In this document: in pieces, positions 1 through 6,688 of the stretch
Numbering within the stretch: the first letter of the stretch is position 1
Layout of the letters: each line of letters begins with the position of its first letter
Source: an uncultured Rhodobacter sp.
GTDB taxonomy: Bacteria; Pseudomonadota; Alphaproteobacteria; Rhodobacterales; Rhodobacteraceae
Length of the DNA: 14,012 nucleotides
Direction: 5' to 3'
NCBI GenBank assembly: GCA_937901435.1
Contig: CALGTJ010000669.1
Span: forward strand, 1 to 14,012
Translations under genes and position numbers: made by a program
The notes under the pieces: model-generated
Seen by the model: only the letters and a program-made list of their open reading frames with translations
The model's database searches: none
Told to the model about the DNA's origin: nothing

Positions 1-37
1 GGATAGACCGGGGCACATAGTCCATGGAGACCCACGC

Positions 38-796
38 ATGAAGGTACTCGTACCCGTCAAGCGCGTGATCGACTATAACGTGAAAGTCCGCGTCAAGGCG
101 GATGGCACCGGTGTCGATCTGGCGAATGTAAAGATGTCGATGAACCCCTTTGACGAGATTGCCGTCGAAGAGGCGATCCGCCTGCGCGAGGCCGGAAAGG
201 CCACAGAGATCATCGCGGTCTCCATCGGCGTCAAGCAGAACCAGGAAACCCTGCGCACGGCCTTGGCCATGGGCGCGGACCGTGCCATTCTGGTTATTGC
301 CACCGACGATGTGCACACCGATATCGAACCGCTGGCCGTTGCCAAGATCCTCAAGGGGATCGTGGACGAGGAACAGCCCGGTCTGGTCCTGTGTGGCAAG
401 CAGGAGACGGCATACGATATGAACGCCACGGGCCAGATGCTGGCCGCGCTGCTGGGCTGGTCGCAGGCGACCTTTGCCTCTGATGTGGATATCGACGGCG
501 AGCACGCTGTTGTCACCCGCGAGGTAGACGGCGGGTTGCAGACCATCAAAGTCAAGATGCCAACCGTTGCGACCGTCGATCTGCGTCTGAACGAGCCGCG
601 CTATGCGTCGCTGCCCAACATCATGAAGGCCAAGAAAAAGCCTTTGGATGAAAAGACACCCGCCGACTACGGCGTCGATGTCACGGCGCGTCTGAGCGTG
701 GTGAAAACCACAGAGCCCGACACGCGCAAGGCTGGGATCATCGTGGGATCGGTCGACGAGCTGGTCGCGAAACTTAAAGAAGTGGGGGCTGTGTGA
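38..796 (+). CDS. etfB: Electron transfer flavoprotein subunit beta
   Basis: Beta subunit (252 aa) of the soluble heterodimeric ETF, which takes electrons from acyl-CoA dehydrogenases and related flavoenzymes and passes them to ETF:ubiquinone oxidoreductase. The protein opens with the family's [10 protein letters not shown] start. Residues about 192-202 ([11 protein letters not shown]) match the recognition loop by which ETF-beta docks on acyl-CoA dehydrogenases. The length is normal for the family. A GGAGA Shine-Dalgarno site at 26-30 lies 7 bases before the ATG. The stop codon shares its last base with the etfA start, so the two genes are translationally coupled. The Mcd encoded at 11870-13552 is a likely client (inference). 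No ETF:QO gene is present in the window. The 37 bases before the gene are too few to show a promoter. Confidence 0.97.
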   Translation: MKVLVPVKRVIDYNVKVRVKADGTGVDLANVKMSMNPFDEIAVEEAIRLREAGKATEIIAVSIGVKQNQETLRTALAMGADRAILVIATDDVHTDIEPLAVAKILKGIVDEEQPGLVLCGKQETAYDMNATGQMLAALLGWSQATFASDVDIDGEHAVVTREVDGGLQTIKVKMPTVATVDLRLNEPRYASLPNIMKAKKKPLDEKTPADYGVDVTARLSVVKTTEPDTRKAGIIVGSVDELVAKLKEVGAV

Positions 797-1722
797 TGGC
801 TGTTCTTTTGCTTGCCGAAATCACTGGTGGTGCATTGGCCACCGATGCGGTCGCAAAGACCCTGACCGCTGTCACGCCTCTGGGTGAGATCCATGTGCTT
901 GTGGCTGGACAGGATGGCGATGCCGCCGCTGCCGAGGCCGCAACGCTGGCTGGTGTGTCCAAGGTGCTCTTTGCCGCGGATCACGGCTATTGCCACGCTA
1001 TGGCCGAACCTGTCGCGGATCTGATCGTCAGCCTTGCGGGCAACTATGATCACATCGTCGCGCCCGGTACATCCGACGCCAAGAACGTGATGCCCCGCGT
1101 TGCCGCCTTGCTGGACGTGATGATGATTTCCGAGGTGACGGCTGTGATCGACGCCGACACATTCGAGCGTCCGATCTACGCTGGAAACGCCATTCAGACG
1201 GTGAAATCCACTGATGGCAAAAAGGTCATGACCATCCGCACCGCTGGCTTTGACGCTGCCGGTGCTGGCAATTCCGCCCCGGTCGAGGCGCTTGGCACTG
1301 CGGCAAATCTGGGTCTGTCCGAATGGGTCGAGGATAAGGTCGCCGCCAGTGACCGTCCCGAACTGACCAGCGCCGGGATCGTTGTGTCCGGCGGGCGTGG
1401 CGTCGGGTCAGAGGATGACTTTGCCCTGATCGAAGGTCTTGCGGACAAGCTGGGCGCCGCTGTCGGTGCCTCGCGCGCCGCTGTGGATTCTGGCTATGCG
1501 CCGAACGACTGGCAAGTGGGTCAGACCGGCAAGGTGGTTGCGCCCGATCTTTATGTGGCTGTCGGTATTTCCGGTGCGATCCAGCATCTCGCAGGCATGA
1601 AGGACAGCAAAGTCATCGTTGCCATCAACAAAGACGAAGAGGCCCCGATCTTTCAGGTGGCCGATTTCGGGCTGGTTGCGGACCTGTTCAACGCTGTGCC
1701 GGAATTGACCAGCAAGCTGTAA
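796..1722 (+). CDS. etfA: Electron transfer flavoprotein subunit alpha
   Basis: Alpha subunit (308 aa) of ETF, which carries most of the FAD site. The C-terminal FAD-binding signature is seen at residues about 252-286 ([20 protein letters not shown], then [14 protein letters not shown]). [12 protein letters not shown] stretch in the middle is also typical of the family. I place the start at the ATG at 796, which overlaps the etfB TGA by one base. The in-frame GTG at 793 would add only one residue. The gene ends 22 bases before a strong hairpin terminator, so etfBA appears to be a closed two-gene transcript here. In many Rhodobacterales hbdA follows directly (from memory); in this window a reverse-strand DUF6473 gene lies between. 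Confidence 0.97.
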   Translation: MAVLLLAEITGGALATDAVAKTLTAVTPLGEIHVLVAGQDGDAAAAEAATLAGVSKVLFAADHGYCHAMAEPVADLIVSLAGNYDHIVAPGTSDAKNVMPRVAALLDVMMISEVTAVIDADTFERPIYAGNAIQTVKSTDGKKVMTIRTAGFDAAGAGNSAPVEALGTAANLGLSEWVEDKVAASDRPELTSAGIVVSGGRGVGSEDDFALIEGLADKLGAAVGASRAAVDSGYAPNDWQVGQTGKVVAPDLYVAVGISGAIQHLAGMKDSKVIVAINKDEEAPIFQVADFGLVADLFNAVPELTSKL

Positions 1723-1744
1723 ACGCCGTCGCGTCACAGACACC

Positions 1745-1773
1745 GAAAGGCCCGCCATTGCAGCGGGCCTTTC
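1745..1773. terminator. Hairpin terminator between etfA and the DUF6473 gene
   Basis: Perfect 11-bp stem GAAAGGCCCGC / GCGGGCCTTTC with a 7-base loop. The stem carries T's on its 3' side (CCTTT) on the plus strand and again on the minus strand, because the stem is symmetric. It sits between convergent genes, 22 bases after the etfA stop and 3 bases beyond the DUF6473 stop, so it probably ends transcription from both sides. There is no long external T-tract. Confidence 0.8.
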
Positions 1774-1776
1774 GCG

Positions 1777-2607
1777 TTATAGCACGGCCTTCTTAATCAC
1801 CTCTGACAGGGCATCCGCCACACGACGATGCACCACAGGGCCCAGCATTTCTTCGGCAGCGGGTTCCTCCAGATCACTGAACACCATTTCATCCCGCCCC
1901 TGCATGATTTCATCCTGCGTCGCCACGATTTCGACCACCGAGGTCGTCACACTGGACAAAGCCGTGATCATCGCCCGATCAATGAACATTGGTTCGTCGT
2001 TCAAATCACTTCTCAACGTGGGATCGCCCGGAGCGTGATCCGACAGCCAAAGCAGTATCACTTTGCCGCCAATTCGGTCGATCAACCCTTGCATCCGACC
2101 GACCCAAGCCTGTTTCAACTCTTGTTCAACAATCTCAAATTTCTCTGGAGACAGGTTGGACAGCGACGTCATCAGGTGCCGTGTGAAATTGAAATCCGTG
2201 AAATCAACATCGCCGTAAATCGCCTTTAGCTGTGATGATGCGTGCAAAAACCGGTCGTTGCGTCGGGGATGCACCGCATAATAGCGATTCGACATGTTTT
2301 GCGCACCCATCGTCTGAATGACCGTCAACTTGGCCTCTTTACAAATATCAAGCAGCATCCGATCCGTCGAATATGCGTCAATCCCCACATTGACACACCC
2401 CAGATTGATGGATTTCAGCCCGGTTTCATGTTCTACCAACGTGGAAAACGGCATTTCCACAAACCGCCCATATGTTTCCGCCCCGCCAAGATAGGCGGCG
2501 TAATCACCGACCGGACGGCGTTTGGGACCTCGAAACAGCAGTTTCGACTTGCCGTAACGACATGGAAAATAGTCCAGCGTACTTTGAATCAGATTCTCGA
2601 AGGCCAT
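1777..2607 (-). CDS. DUF6473-like protein of unknown function
   Basis: A 276-aa cytoplasmic-looking protein with no signal peptide or membrane segment. The N-terminal block PCRYGKSKLLFRGPKRR (residues 15-31), followed by GDYAAYLGGAETYGRFV, is the pattern I associate with DUF6473 proteins, which are common in Rhodobacteraceae (from memory, not searched). The arrangement GGAETYG (41-47), NLGCVNVGID (68-77), TMGAQN and then LLWLSDHAP recalls the spaced blocks of SGNH/GDSL hydrolases. That is inference only; the position where a nucleophile would be expected is Ala43. The start at 2607 has a GGGGTAGG element on the minus strand just upstream. The gene stands alone in reverse between etfBA and hbdA and shares the hairpin terminator with etfA. 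Its function is unknown. Confidence 0.75.
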   Translation of the reverse strand: MAFENLIQSTLDYFPCRYGKSKLLFRGPKRRPVGDYAAYLGGAETYGRFVEMPFSTLVEHETGLKSINLGCVNVGIDAYSTDRMLLDICKEAKLTVIQTMGAQNMSNRYYAVHPRRNDRFLHASSQLKAIYGDVDFTDFNFTRHLMTSLSNLSPEKFEIVEQELKQAWVGRMQGLIDRIGGKVILLWLSDHAPGDPTLRSDLNDEPMFIDRAMITALSSVTTSVVEIVATQDEIMQGRDEMVFSDLEEPAAEEMLGPVVHRRVADALSEVIKKAVL

Positions 2608-2721
2608 TTATGCCTACCCCACTTTTATCTTCACCCGTCGCTAGGATTCGCAGGCAGAGCTTTCCAAAAAGCTAAAGCAAGACTTTATAAAGAATTGGAT
2701 CCTTTCCTGGCAAAGAGGGCC

Positions 2722-2751
2722 TTGCACCTGTGCTGCGCCGCCGCATACTGT
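2722..2751 (+). promoter_or_regulatory. Possible hbdA promoter
   Basis: TTGCAC at 2722-2727 and CATACTGT at 2744-2751 form a plausible -35/-10 pair (16-18 base spacer, depending on register), with the hbdA ATG 26 bases downstream of TACTGT. It lies in the 170-base divergent gap between the DUF6473 gene and hbdA. This is a pattern match by eye only. Confidence 0.3.
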
Positions 2752-2777
2752 CCGCCTTATAAGAAAAGGGGTCAGCT

Positions 2778-3653
2778 ATGGACATTTCGACAGTGGGCGT
2801 GGTTGGCGCAGGCCAGATGGGCAATGGGATTGCGCATGTGATGGCCTTGGCCGGGTACGATGTTCTTATGACGGATATCAGCGCGGAGGCCCTGCAATCT
2901 GCCGTCAATTTGATTGACCGCAATCTGGAACGGCAAGTCTCGCGCGAAAAGATCACTCAGATCGATAAAGACGCAGCCATGGCGCGGATTCGCACGACGC
3001 AAACGCTGACCGATCTGGGCAAGACTGATCTGGTGATTGAGGCCGCGACAGAACGCGAAACGGTCAAACAGGCGATTTTCGAAGACCTCGTGCCGCATCT
3101 TTTGCCGCATACGATCCTGACCTCGAACACTTCATCGATTTCGATCACGCGGCTGGCCTCGCGCACGGACCGACCCGAAAAATTCATGGGCTTTCACTTT
3201 ATGAATCCTGTGCCCGTGATGCAGCTGGTCGAATTGATCCGCGGCATTGCGACGGACGAACCAACCTATGCCGCCTGTCTTGCCGTGGTGAACAAGCTTG
3301 GCAAAACCGCCGCCATGTCAGAAGATTTTCCCGCCTTTATCGTCAACCGCATCCTGATGCCGATGATCAACGAGGCGGTCTATACGCTGTACGAAGGCGT
3401 TGGAAACGTCGCCTCTATCGACTCTGCGATGAAGCTGGGTACGAATCATCCGATGGGACCGCTGGAACTGGCCGATTTCATCGGTCTGGACACCTGCCTT
3501 GCCATAATGAATGTGCTGCATGACGGATTGGCCGATACGAAATACCGCCCCTGCCCGCTGCTGACCAAGTATGTCGAAGCTGGGTGGCTGGGACGCAAGA
3601 CAGACCGCGGCTTTTACGATTATCGTGGAGAGGTCCCCGTTCCGACCCGCTAA
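2778..3653 (+). CDS. hbdA: 3-hydroxybutyryl-CoA dehydrogenase
   Basis: NAD(P)-dependent (S)-3-hydroxyacyl-CoA dehydrogenase (291 aa) that interconverts acetoacetyl-CoA and 3-hydroxybutyryl-CoA. The N-terminal Rossmann motif is GAGQMG, preceded by VGVV. The catalytic pair is His140 in GFHFMNP and Glu152 in QLVELIRG, 12 residues apart as in the family. The C-terminal helical dimerisation domain has NHPMGPLELADFIGLDT and ends in GWLGRKTDRGFYDY. An AGGGG Shine-Dalgarno element lies just before the ATG. The short length, without a crotonase domain, marks a stand-alone dehydrogenase rather than a FadB-type fusion. The product is a precursor for polyhydroxybutyrate and, as crotonyl-CoA, for the ethylmalonyl-CoA pathway, which fits mcd and etfBA nearby. 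The stop overlaps the stop of the convergent acyltransferase gene. Confidence 0.95.
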   Translation: MDISTVGVVGAGQMGNGIAHVMALAGYDVLMTDISAEALQSAVNLIDRNLERQVSREKITQIDKDAAMARIRTTQTLTDLGKTDLVIEAATERETVKQAIFEDLVPHLLPHTILTSNTSSISITRLASRTDRPEKFMGFHFMNPVPVMQLVELIRGIATDEPTYAACLAVVNKLGKTAAMSEDFPAFIVNRILMPMINEAVYTLYEGVGNVASIDSAMKLGTNHPMGPLELADFIGLDTCLAIMNVLHDGLADTKYRPCPLLTKYVEAGWLGRKTDRGFYDYRGEVPVPTR

Positions 3654-4591
3654 AACTTGTCAGGATCGTCTTTCAAAGACAGGGTATGCTGGCGCAGCCA
3701 CGTCATGAATTCGCGCGGGTCCTCGATGCGAGCAGCGATCTCTTCGGGGGGGATGGGATTGCCGACCACGGGCGATTGTGGCTTGCGACAGGCTGCAACG
3801 ATCTCGTGCAGCAAAAGCCCCTGACGCAACGTCGCAGAGATCCGGTTGGCAATCTGATACCACCGGGAATTGGACCCGGGGAAAAATAGCGGAACAACCT
3901 GTGCCCCTGACCTGCGGATCATTTTGGCGGTAAAGACGTTCCACTCTTGCTCTATAGCCGGACCGAACATGGTCTCTGACGAGGCAACGACTCCAGAGGG
4001 GAACAGGGCAATTGCCCCACCGTCTTCCAAAGTCTTCATTGTGGCCGCACGCATCTCGATCCCTTTGCGCTGGGAATCCTCCTCGTGTGGGAACGGCACA
4101 GAGATCATAAAACTGGCCGCAACGTCGTCGATATGGGTCAGGATTCCGCGCGTCAAAATCTTGAAGTCCGCACGAACATTGACGATCAGTTCCGCAATCA
4201 CCATCCCGTCCACCAATCCATGTGGATGGTTGGCCACAAAAATCACAGGACCAGTCTTGGGGATACGAGCGATCTGTTCTGGTGGGGTCAGAATATCGAC
4301 GCCCATAACCTCTAGCGCTTGCCGCCACATGGTTGTCCGGGTCTTGGGGCGGTTCTTGAATTCACGCAGCATCAGGATAATCCGGATCTTGCCCGTCATC
4401 CATTCTAATGCCCGGATTATATTCGCTTTCCAGACGTTTTCAAAAGTGTTCGCATAGGTCAGGGCACGGCGGTCATAGCTCTTTTGCCCGGACTCAAGAG
4501 ACAGGTTCTCTGATGCAGACTCCGCAGATTCGTCGGCATTCTGCCGCCGCTGAACCATCGCGGGACGCTGTTGCGCGCTGCTGTCGACCAA
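3650..4591 (-). CDS. Lysophospholipid acyltransferase family protein
   Basis: A 313-aa protein of the PlsC-like glycerolipid acyltransferase superfamily, predicted to transfer an acyl group to a lysolipid or similar acceptor at the inner membrane. The catalytic-type motif NHPHGLVDG begins at Asn121, with His122 and Asp128 spaced as in the NHPxGxxDG (OlsA/hemolysin-like) branch. FPSGVVASSE is the substrate-binding block, and VVPLFFPGSNSRWYQ follows. The N-terminal 40 residues are polar and low in conservation. The chosen start is a TTG at 4591, because AGGGAGG lies 9 bases upstream on the minus strand; the first in-frame ATG (4558) has no such site. It begins 30 bases after ptsH ends and is probably the last gene of the chvI-ptsH operon. 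The acceptor (ornithine lipid, phosphatidic acid or other) cannot be told. Confidence 0.85.
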   Translation of the reverse strand: MVDSSAQQRPAMVQRRQNADESAESASENLSLESGQKSYDRRALTYANTFENVWKANIIRALEWMTGKIRIILMLREFKNRPKTRTTMWRQALEVMGVDILTPPEQIARIPKTGPVIFVANHPHGLVDGMVIAELIVNVRADFKILTRGILTHIDDVAASFMISVPFPHEEDSQRKGIEMRAATMKTLEDGGAIALFPSGVVASSETMFGPAIEQEWNVFTAKMIRRSGAQVVPLFFPGSNSRWYQIANRISATLRQGLLLHEIVAACRKPQSPVVGNPIPPEEIAARIEDPREFMTWLRQHTLSLKDDPDKF

Positions 4592-4600
4592 TGCTCACCG

Positions 4601-4607
4601 CCTCCCT
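4601..4607 (-). promoter_or_regulatory. Shine-Dalgarno site fixing a TTG start
   Basis: On the minus strand this reads AGGGAGG, 9 bases before the TTG at 4591. It is the best ribosome-binding match in the area and is the reason for choosing the TTG start of the acyltransferase over the downstream ATG. Confidence 0.6.
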
Positions 4608-4621
4608 AAGGGGTTGTGCTG

Positions 4622-4900
4622 CTACATTTCTTCGCCGAAGCGATCCGCAACCAAAGCCTCCAGCGCATCTGCAAGTCGCTCTGCGTCCGGGCCTTCGGTT
4701 CGCACCTCAATAGAGGTTCCTTTCGAAGCTGCCAACATCAAAAGGCCCATGATACTATCGCCAGAGGCGTCAAGCCCATCGCGCGCGACAGTTGCCGTGG
4801 CATCATGCGCCTCGACCACTTCGACCAGCTTGGCCGACGCGCGTGCATGCAGCCCTTTTTCATTTACGATCTTCAGCACACGCAAGGTTGATGCCGTCAT
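4622..4900 (-). CDS. ptsH: Phosphocarrier protein HPr
   Basis: HPr (92 aa), the small phosphocarrier of the phosphotransferase system. His18 in GLHARASAKL is the residue phosphorylated by enzyme I. Ser49 in GDSIMGLLMLAASKG is the regulatory serine that HprK phosphorylates. Both sites are intact. I start at the ATG at 4900, which has AAGGA a few bases upstream and lies 10 bases after the EIIA stop. The upstream in-frame ATG at 4957 would add 19 residues, overlap the EIIA gene and give an atypical N-terminus. With no enzyme I or sugar-specific EIIB/EIIC nearby, HPr here probably serves a regulatory PTS rather than sugar uptake. Enzyme I (EI-Ntr, ptsP) is expected elsewhere in the genome. Confidence 0.95.
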   Translation of the reverse strand: MTASTLRVLKIVNEKGLHARASAKLVEVVEAHDATATVARDGLDASGDSIMGLLMLAASKGTSIEVRTEGPDAERLADALEALVADRFGEEM

Positions 4901-4910
4901 TTTCCATCCT

Positions 4911-5303
4911 TCAATCGACCGCACCGTCACTGCTATCGATATATTTGCGGCCTGCATTTAGCGCGAAACTGACGGCGTCCTTCACATCAAGATGGCGCGA
5001 TTTTGTCAGTTTGACCAGCATTGGCAAATTTGCGCCATACAGGATCTTGCGATTCGATGGCGCGCAGGCCCGCAGGCTTAGATTGCTGGGCGAACCACCA
5101 AACATATCGGTAACCACGACAACGCCGTCACCAGTGTCGACACTATCGGCAGCCGCGCAGATTTCGGACTGTTTGGACGCACGGTCATGGTCGGGCTCGA
5201 TCGAAATCGCCCGCATCCCGTTCTGCGCCCCGACCACATGCTCTACTGCGGCCAGATATTCCCGCGCAAGGCCGCCGTGGGCCACGATTACAATGCCGAT
5301 CAC
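4911..5303 (-). CDS. PTS EIIA component, mannose family
   Basis: Mannose-type (EIIA-Man/ManX fold) PTS protein that accepts phosphate from HPr. The phosphorylated residue is His9 in IGIVIVAHGGLA. VVVVTDMFGGSPSNLS (the family's D-x-F-G-G-S/T-P block) and the C-terminal AVSFALNAGRKYI are also typical. I prefer the GTG start at 5303 (130 aa), because homologues begin MIGIVIVAHG and GGGGTGATC precedes it closely. The alternative ATG at 5321 adds six residues, has no ribosome site and overlaps rapZ by 14 bases. In alphaproteobacteria this lone EIIA usually has no cognate permease and acts in regulation. The gene lies 4 bases after the rapZ stop and 10 bases before ptsH. Confidence 0.93.
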   Translation of the reverse strand: MIGIVIVAHGGLAREYLAAVEHVVGAQNGMRAISIEPDHDRASKQSEICAAADSVDTGDGVVVVTDMFGGSPSNLSLRACAPSNRKILYGANLPMLVKLTKSRHLDVKDAVSFALNAGRKYIDSSDGAVD

Positions 5304-5307
5304 GCGA

Positions 5308-6219
5308 TCACCCCACCGCATCCGGCGGCACGGATCGGGCGCGCCGCTCTAATTCTCTGTGGCGTTTAGAAACCTGCCAACCCGCCATTGCAAGCGTATT
5401 CGCCAGCTTTTCCGTCAGGGCAACAGACCTGTGTTGCCCTCCTGTACAGCCAAAACCGATGGTCAGATGAGTCTTTCCTTCGTCCCGATAGGCAGGTAGC
5501 AACAGCTCCGTCAATTTTGCGACACCGTCAAAGAACGGCTGACAACGAGGGTCCTGTGCGATGTAGTCCATCACTCGCGAATCGCGCCCGTCGAGTGGGC
5601 GCAACTCTGCCTCCCAATGGGGGTTGCGCAAAAACCGGCAATCAAACACCGTATCGACGCCACGCGGCACCCCGCGTTTGTAGGAAAACGACTGCACAGA
5701 GACCGCAAGTCGGCCCGTCGTGTCTTTCTCGAACCAGTTTTGCAATTCAGCCTTCAGATCGTGGGGGGACAGATCGGACGTGTCGATCAGCACTGTCGCC
5801 TGCGCCCGCACAGGGGCCAGCAAATCAAACTCGCGCGCGATGCCAGTTTCCGGGGCTTCAGAGGGGGCCATCGGATGACGGCGCCTGGTTTCCGAATACC
5901 GACGCAAAAGGATTTCTGCATTGCAATCCAGATAGAGCACATCCGCATCGACATTCGGATTGTCGACCAACCGACGCATCAGATCCAGCAACCCATTGAC
6001 GGTAAAGTCCCGGTTGCGCACATCCAGCCCAAGCGCCATCGGTCGTGTCAGGGCAGGGCCTTCCAGCAACCGGGGGATAAGGCTCAGCGGCATATTGTCG
6101 ATAGCCTCAAAACCGAGGTCTTCCAAAACATTGACCGCTGTGGATCGCCCAGCCCCAGACGGGCCCGTGACCAGCACAACGCGCGCGATATCTTCGGCAG
6201 GAAGAGGAAAGTCAGACAT
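5308..6219 (-). CDS. rapZ: RNase adapter/nucleotide-binding protein RapZ
   Basis: RapZ (YvcJ/YhbJ family, 303 aa), a P-loop nucleotide-binding protein. In E. coli it binds glucosamine-6-phosphate and directs RNase E to the GlmZ small RNA; its targets in alphaproteobacteria are less clear. The N-terminal Walker A-like motif is GPSGAGRST (19-27), with Arg25 where a lysine is usual. [14 protein letters not shown] follows, as in the family. The C-terminal domain has [10 protein letters not shown] (257-266) and ends with a basic HRELERRAR segment. The ATG at 6219 overlaps the hprK stop by 8 bases and has AAAGGTG upstream. The length is within the family range. It is co-transcribed with hprK, EIIA and ptsH, an arrangement also seen in other Proteobacteria where rapZ sits with PTS genes. 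Confidence 0.95.
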   Translation of the reverse strand: MSDFPLPAEDIARVVLVTGPSGAGRSTAVNVLEDLGFEAIDNMPLSLIPRLLEGPALTRPMALGLDVRNRDFTVNGLLDLMRRLVDNPNVDADVLYLDCNAEILLRRYSETRRRHPMAPSEAPETGIAREFDLLAPVRAQATVLIDTSDLSPHDLKAELQNWFEKDTTGRLAVSVQSFSYKRGVPRGVDTVFDCRFLRNPHWEAELRPLDGRDSRVMDYIAQDPRCQPFFDGVAKLTELLLPAYRDEGKTHLTIGFGCTGGQHRSVALTEKLANTLAMAGWQVSKRHRELERRARSVPPDAVG

Positions 6220-6631
6220 CAGACGGCACCTTTCCCTTCTTTAGATATTGCAAAATCGCGGCCGGGAAAGCCTCTGTTTCTGCTTTGTGAAACAACGGAA
6301 TCGACCGTGAGTGGACTTGTAGCTGACGATCAGGCGGCAGACGTTCTGTTTCTATATGGTCAAGGTCCACCACCATGACAAGACGCGCCTCTTTCAATGG
6401 ATCTGCGTCCAAAAGACCAAAATATCGCGCTTCGATCATCCCTAGGATTGGCGCGGCACACCGGACCCAAGGCCCATCGTCTTTTTCGCGGATCAAGACC
6501 TGATCATCAGCCACCAACCTCGCCCCATATGCCATCAATTGAAGCGCAAGACTGGATTTCCCGCTGCCGGACCTACCTTTGATAAGGACAGCGCGGGTGT
6601 CATATGCGACGCAACTGGCGTGAAGCCGCAT
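6212..6631 (-). CDS. hprK: Short HPr kinase/phosphorylase (catalytic domain only)
   Basis: HPr kinase/phosphorylase of the truncated alphaproteobacterial type (139 aa), predicted to phosphorylate HPr on its regulatory serine (Ser49 of the HPr in this operon). The Walker A motif is GRSGSGKSS (19-27), followed by [33 protein letters not shown] corresponds to the conserved region near the HprK signature. The N-terminal domain of Firmicute HprK (about 130 residues) is absent, as is usual in alphaproteobacteria. The ATG at 6631 is the first canonical start. The 19 codons between it and the chvG TGA are in frame and contain no ATG, GTG or TTG, so the true N-terminus could differ if a rare start is used. 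Only a weak AGGT precedes the ATG. Confidence 0.92.
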   Translation of the reverse strand: MRLHASCVAYDTRAVLIKGRSGSGKSSLALQLMAYGARLVADDQVLIREKDDGPWVRCAAPILGMIEARYFGLLDADPLKEARLVMVVDLDHIETERLPPDRQLQVHSRSIPLFHKAETEAFPAAILQYLKKGKVPSDV

Positions 6632-6688
6632 CCCGCTACCTGAAACAGTCGTTGCCTGATCGATGACCGTGCAAGCGATACCTATGCG

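Noticed and set aside
2658..2692. Small hairpin AGCTTT-CCAA-AAAGCT and the palindrome CTTTATAAAG in the hbdA upstream gap
   Set aside because: Both are short, AT-rich and of a kind expected by chance in an intergenic stretch. They may overlap divergent promoter elements but support no specific call.
2242..2841. 199-aa plus-strand open frame over the DUF6473 gene and the gap before hbdA
   Set aside because: It is antisense to a gene with family-like motifs and runs into hbdA in another frame.
4901..4957. 19-residue N-terminal extension of HPr
   Set aside because: It overlaps the EIIA gene and gives a non-standard HPr start; AAGGA supports the ATG at 4900.
5617..6378. 253-aa plus-strand open frame over rapZ and hprK
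   Set aside because: It mirrors two well-identified genes on the other strand and shows no domain of its own.
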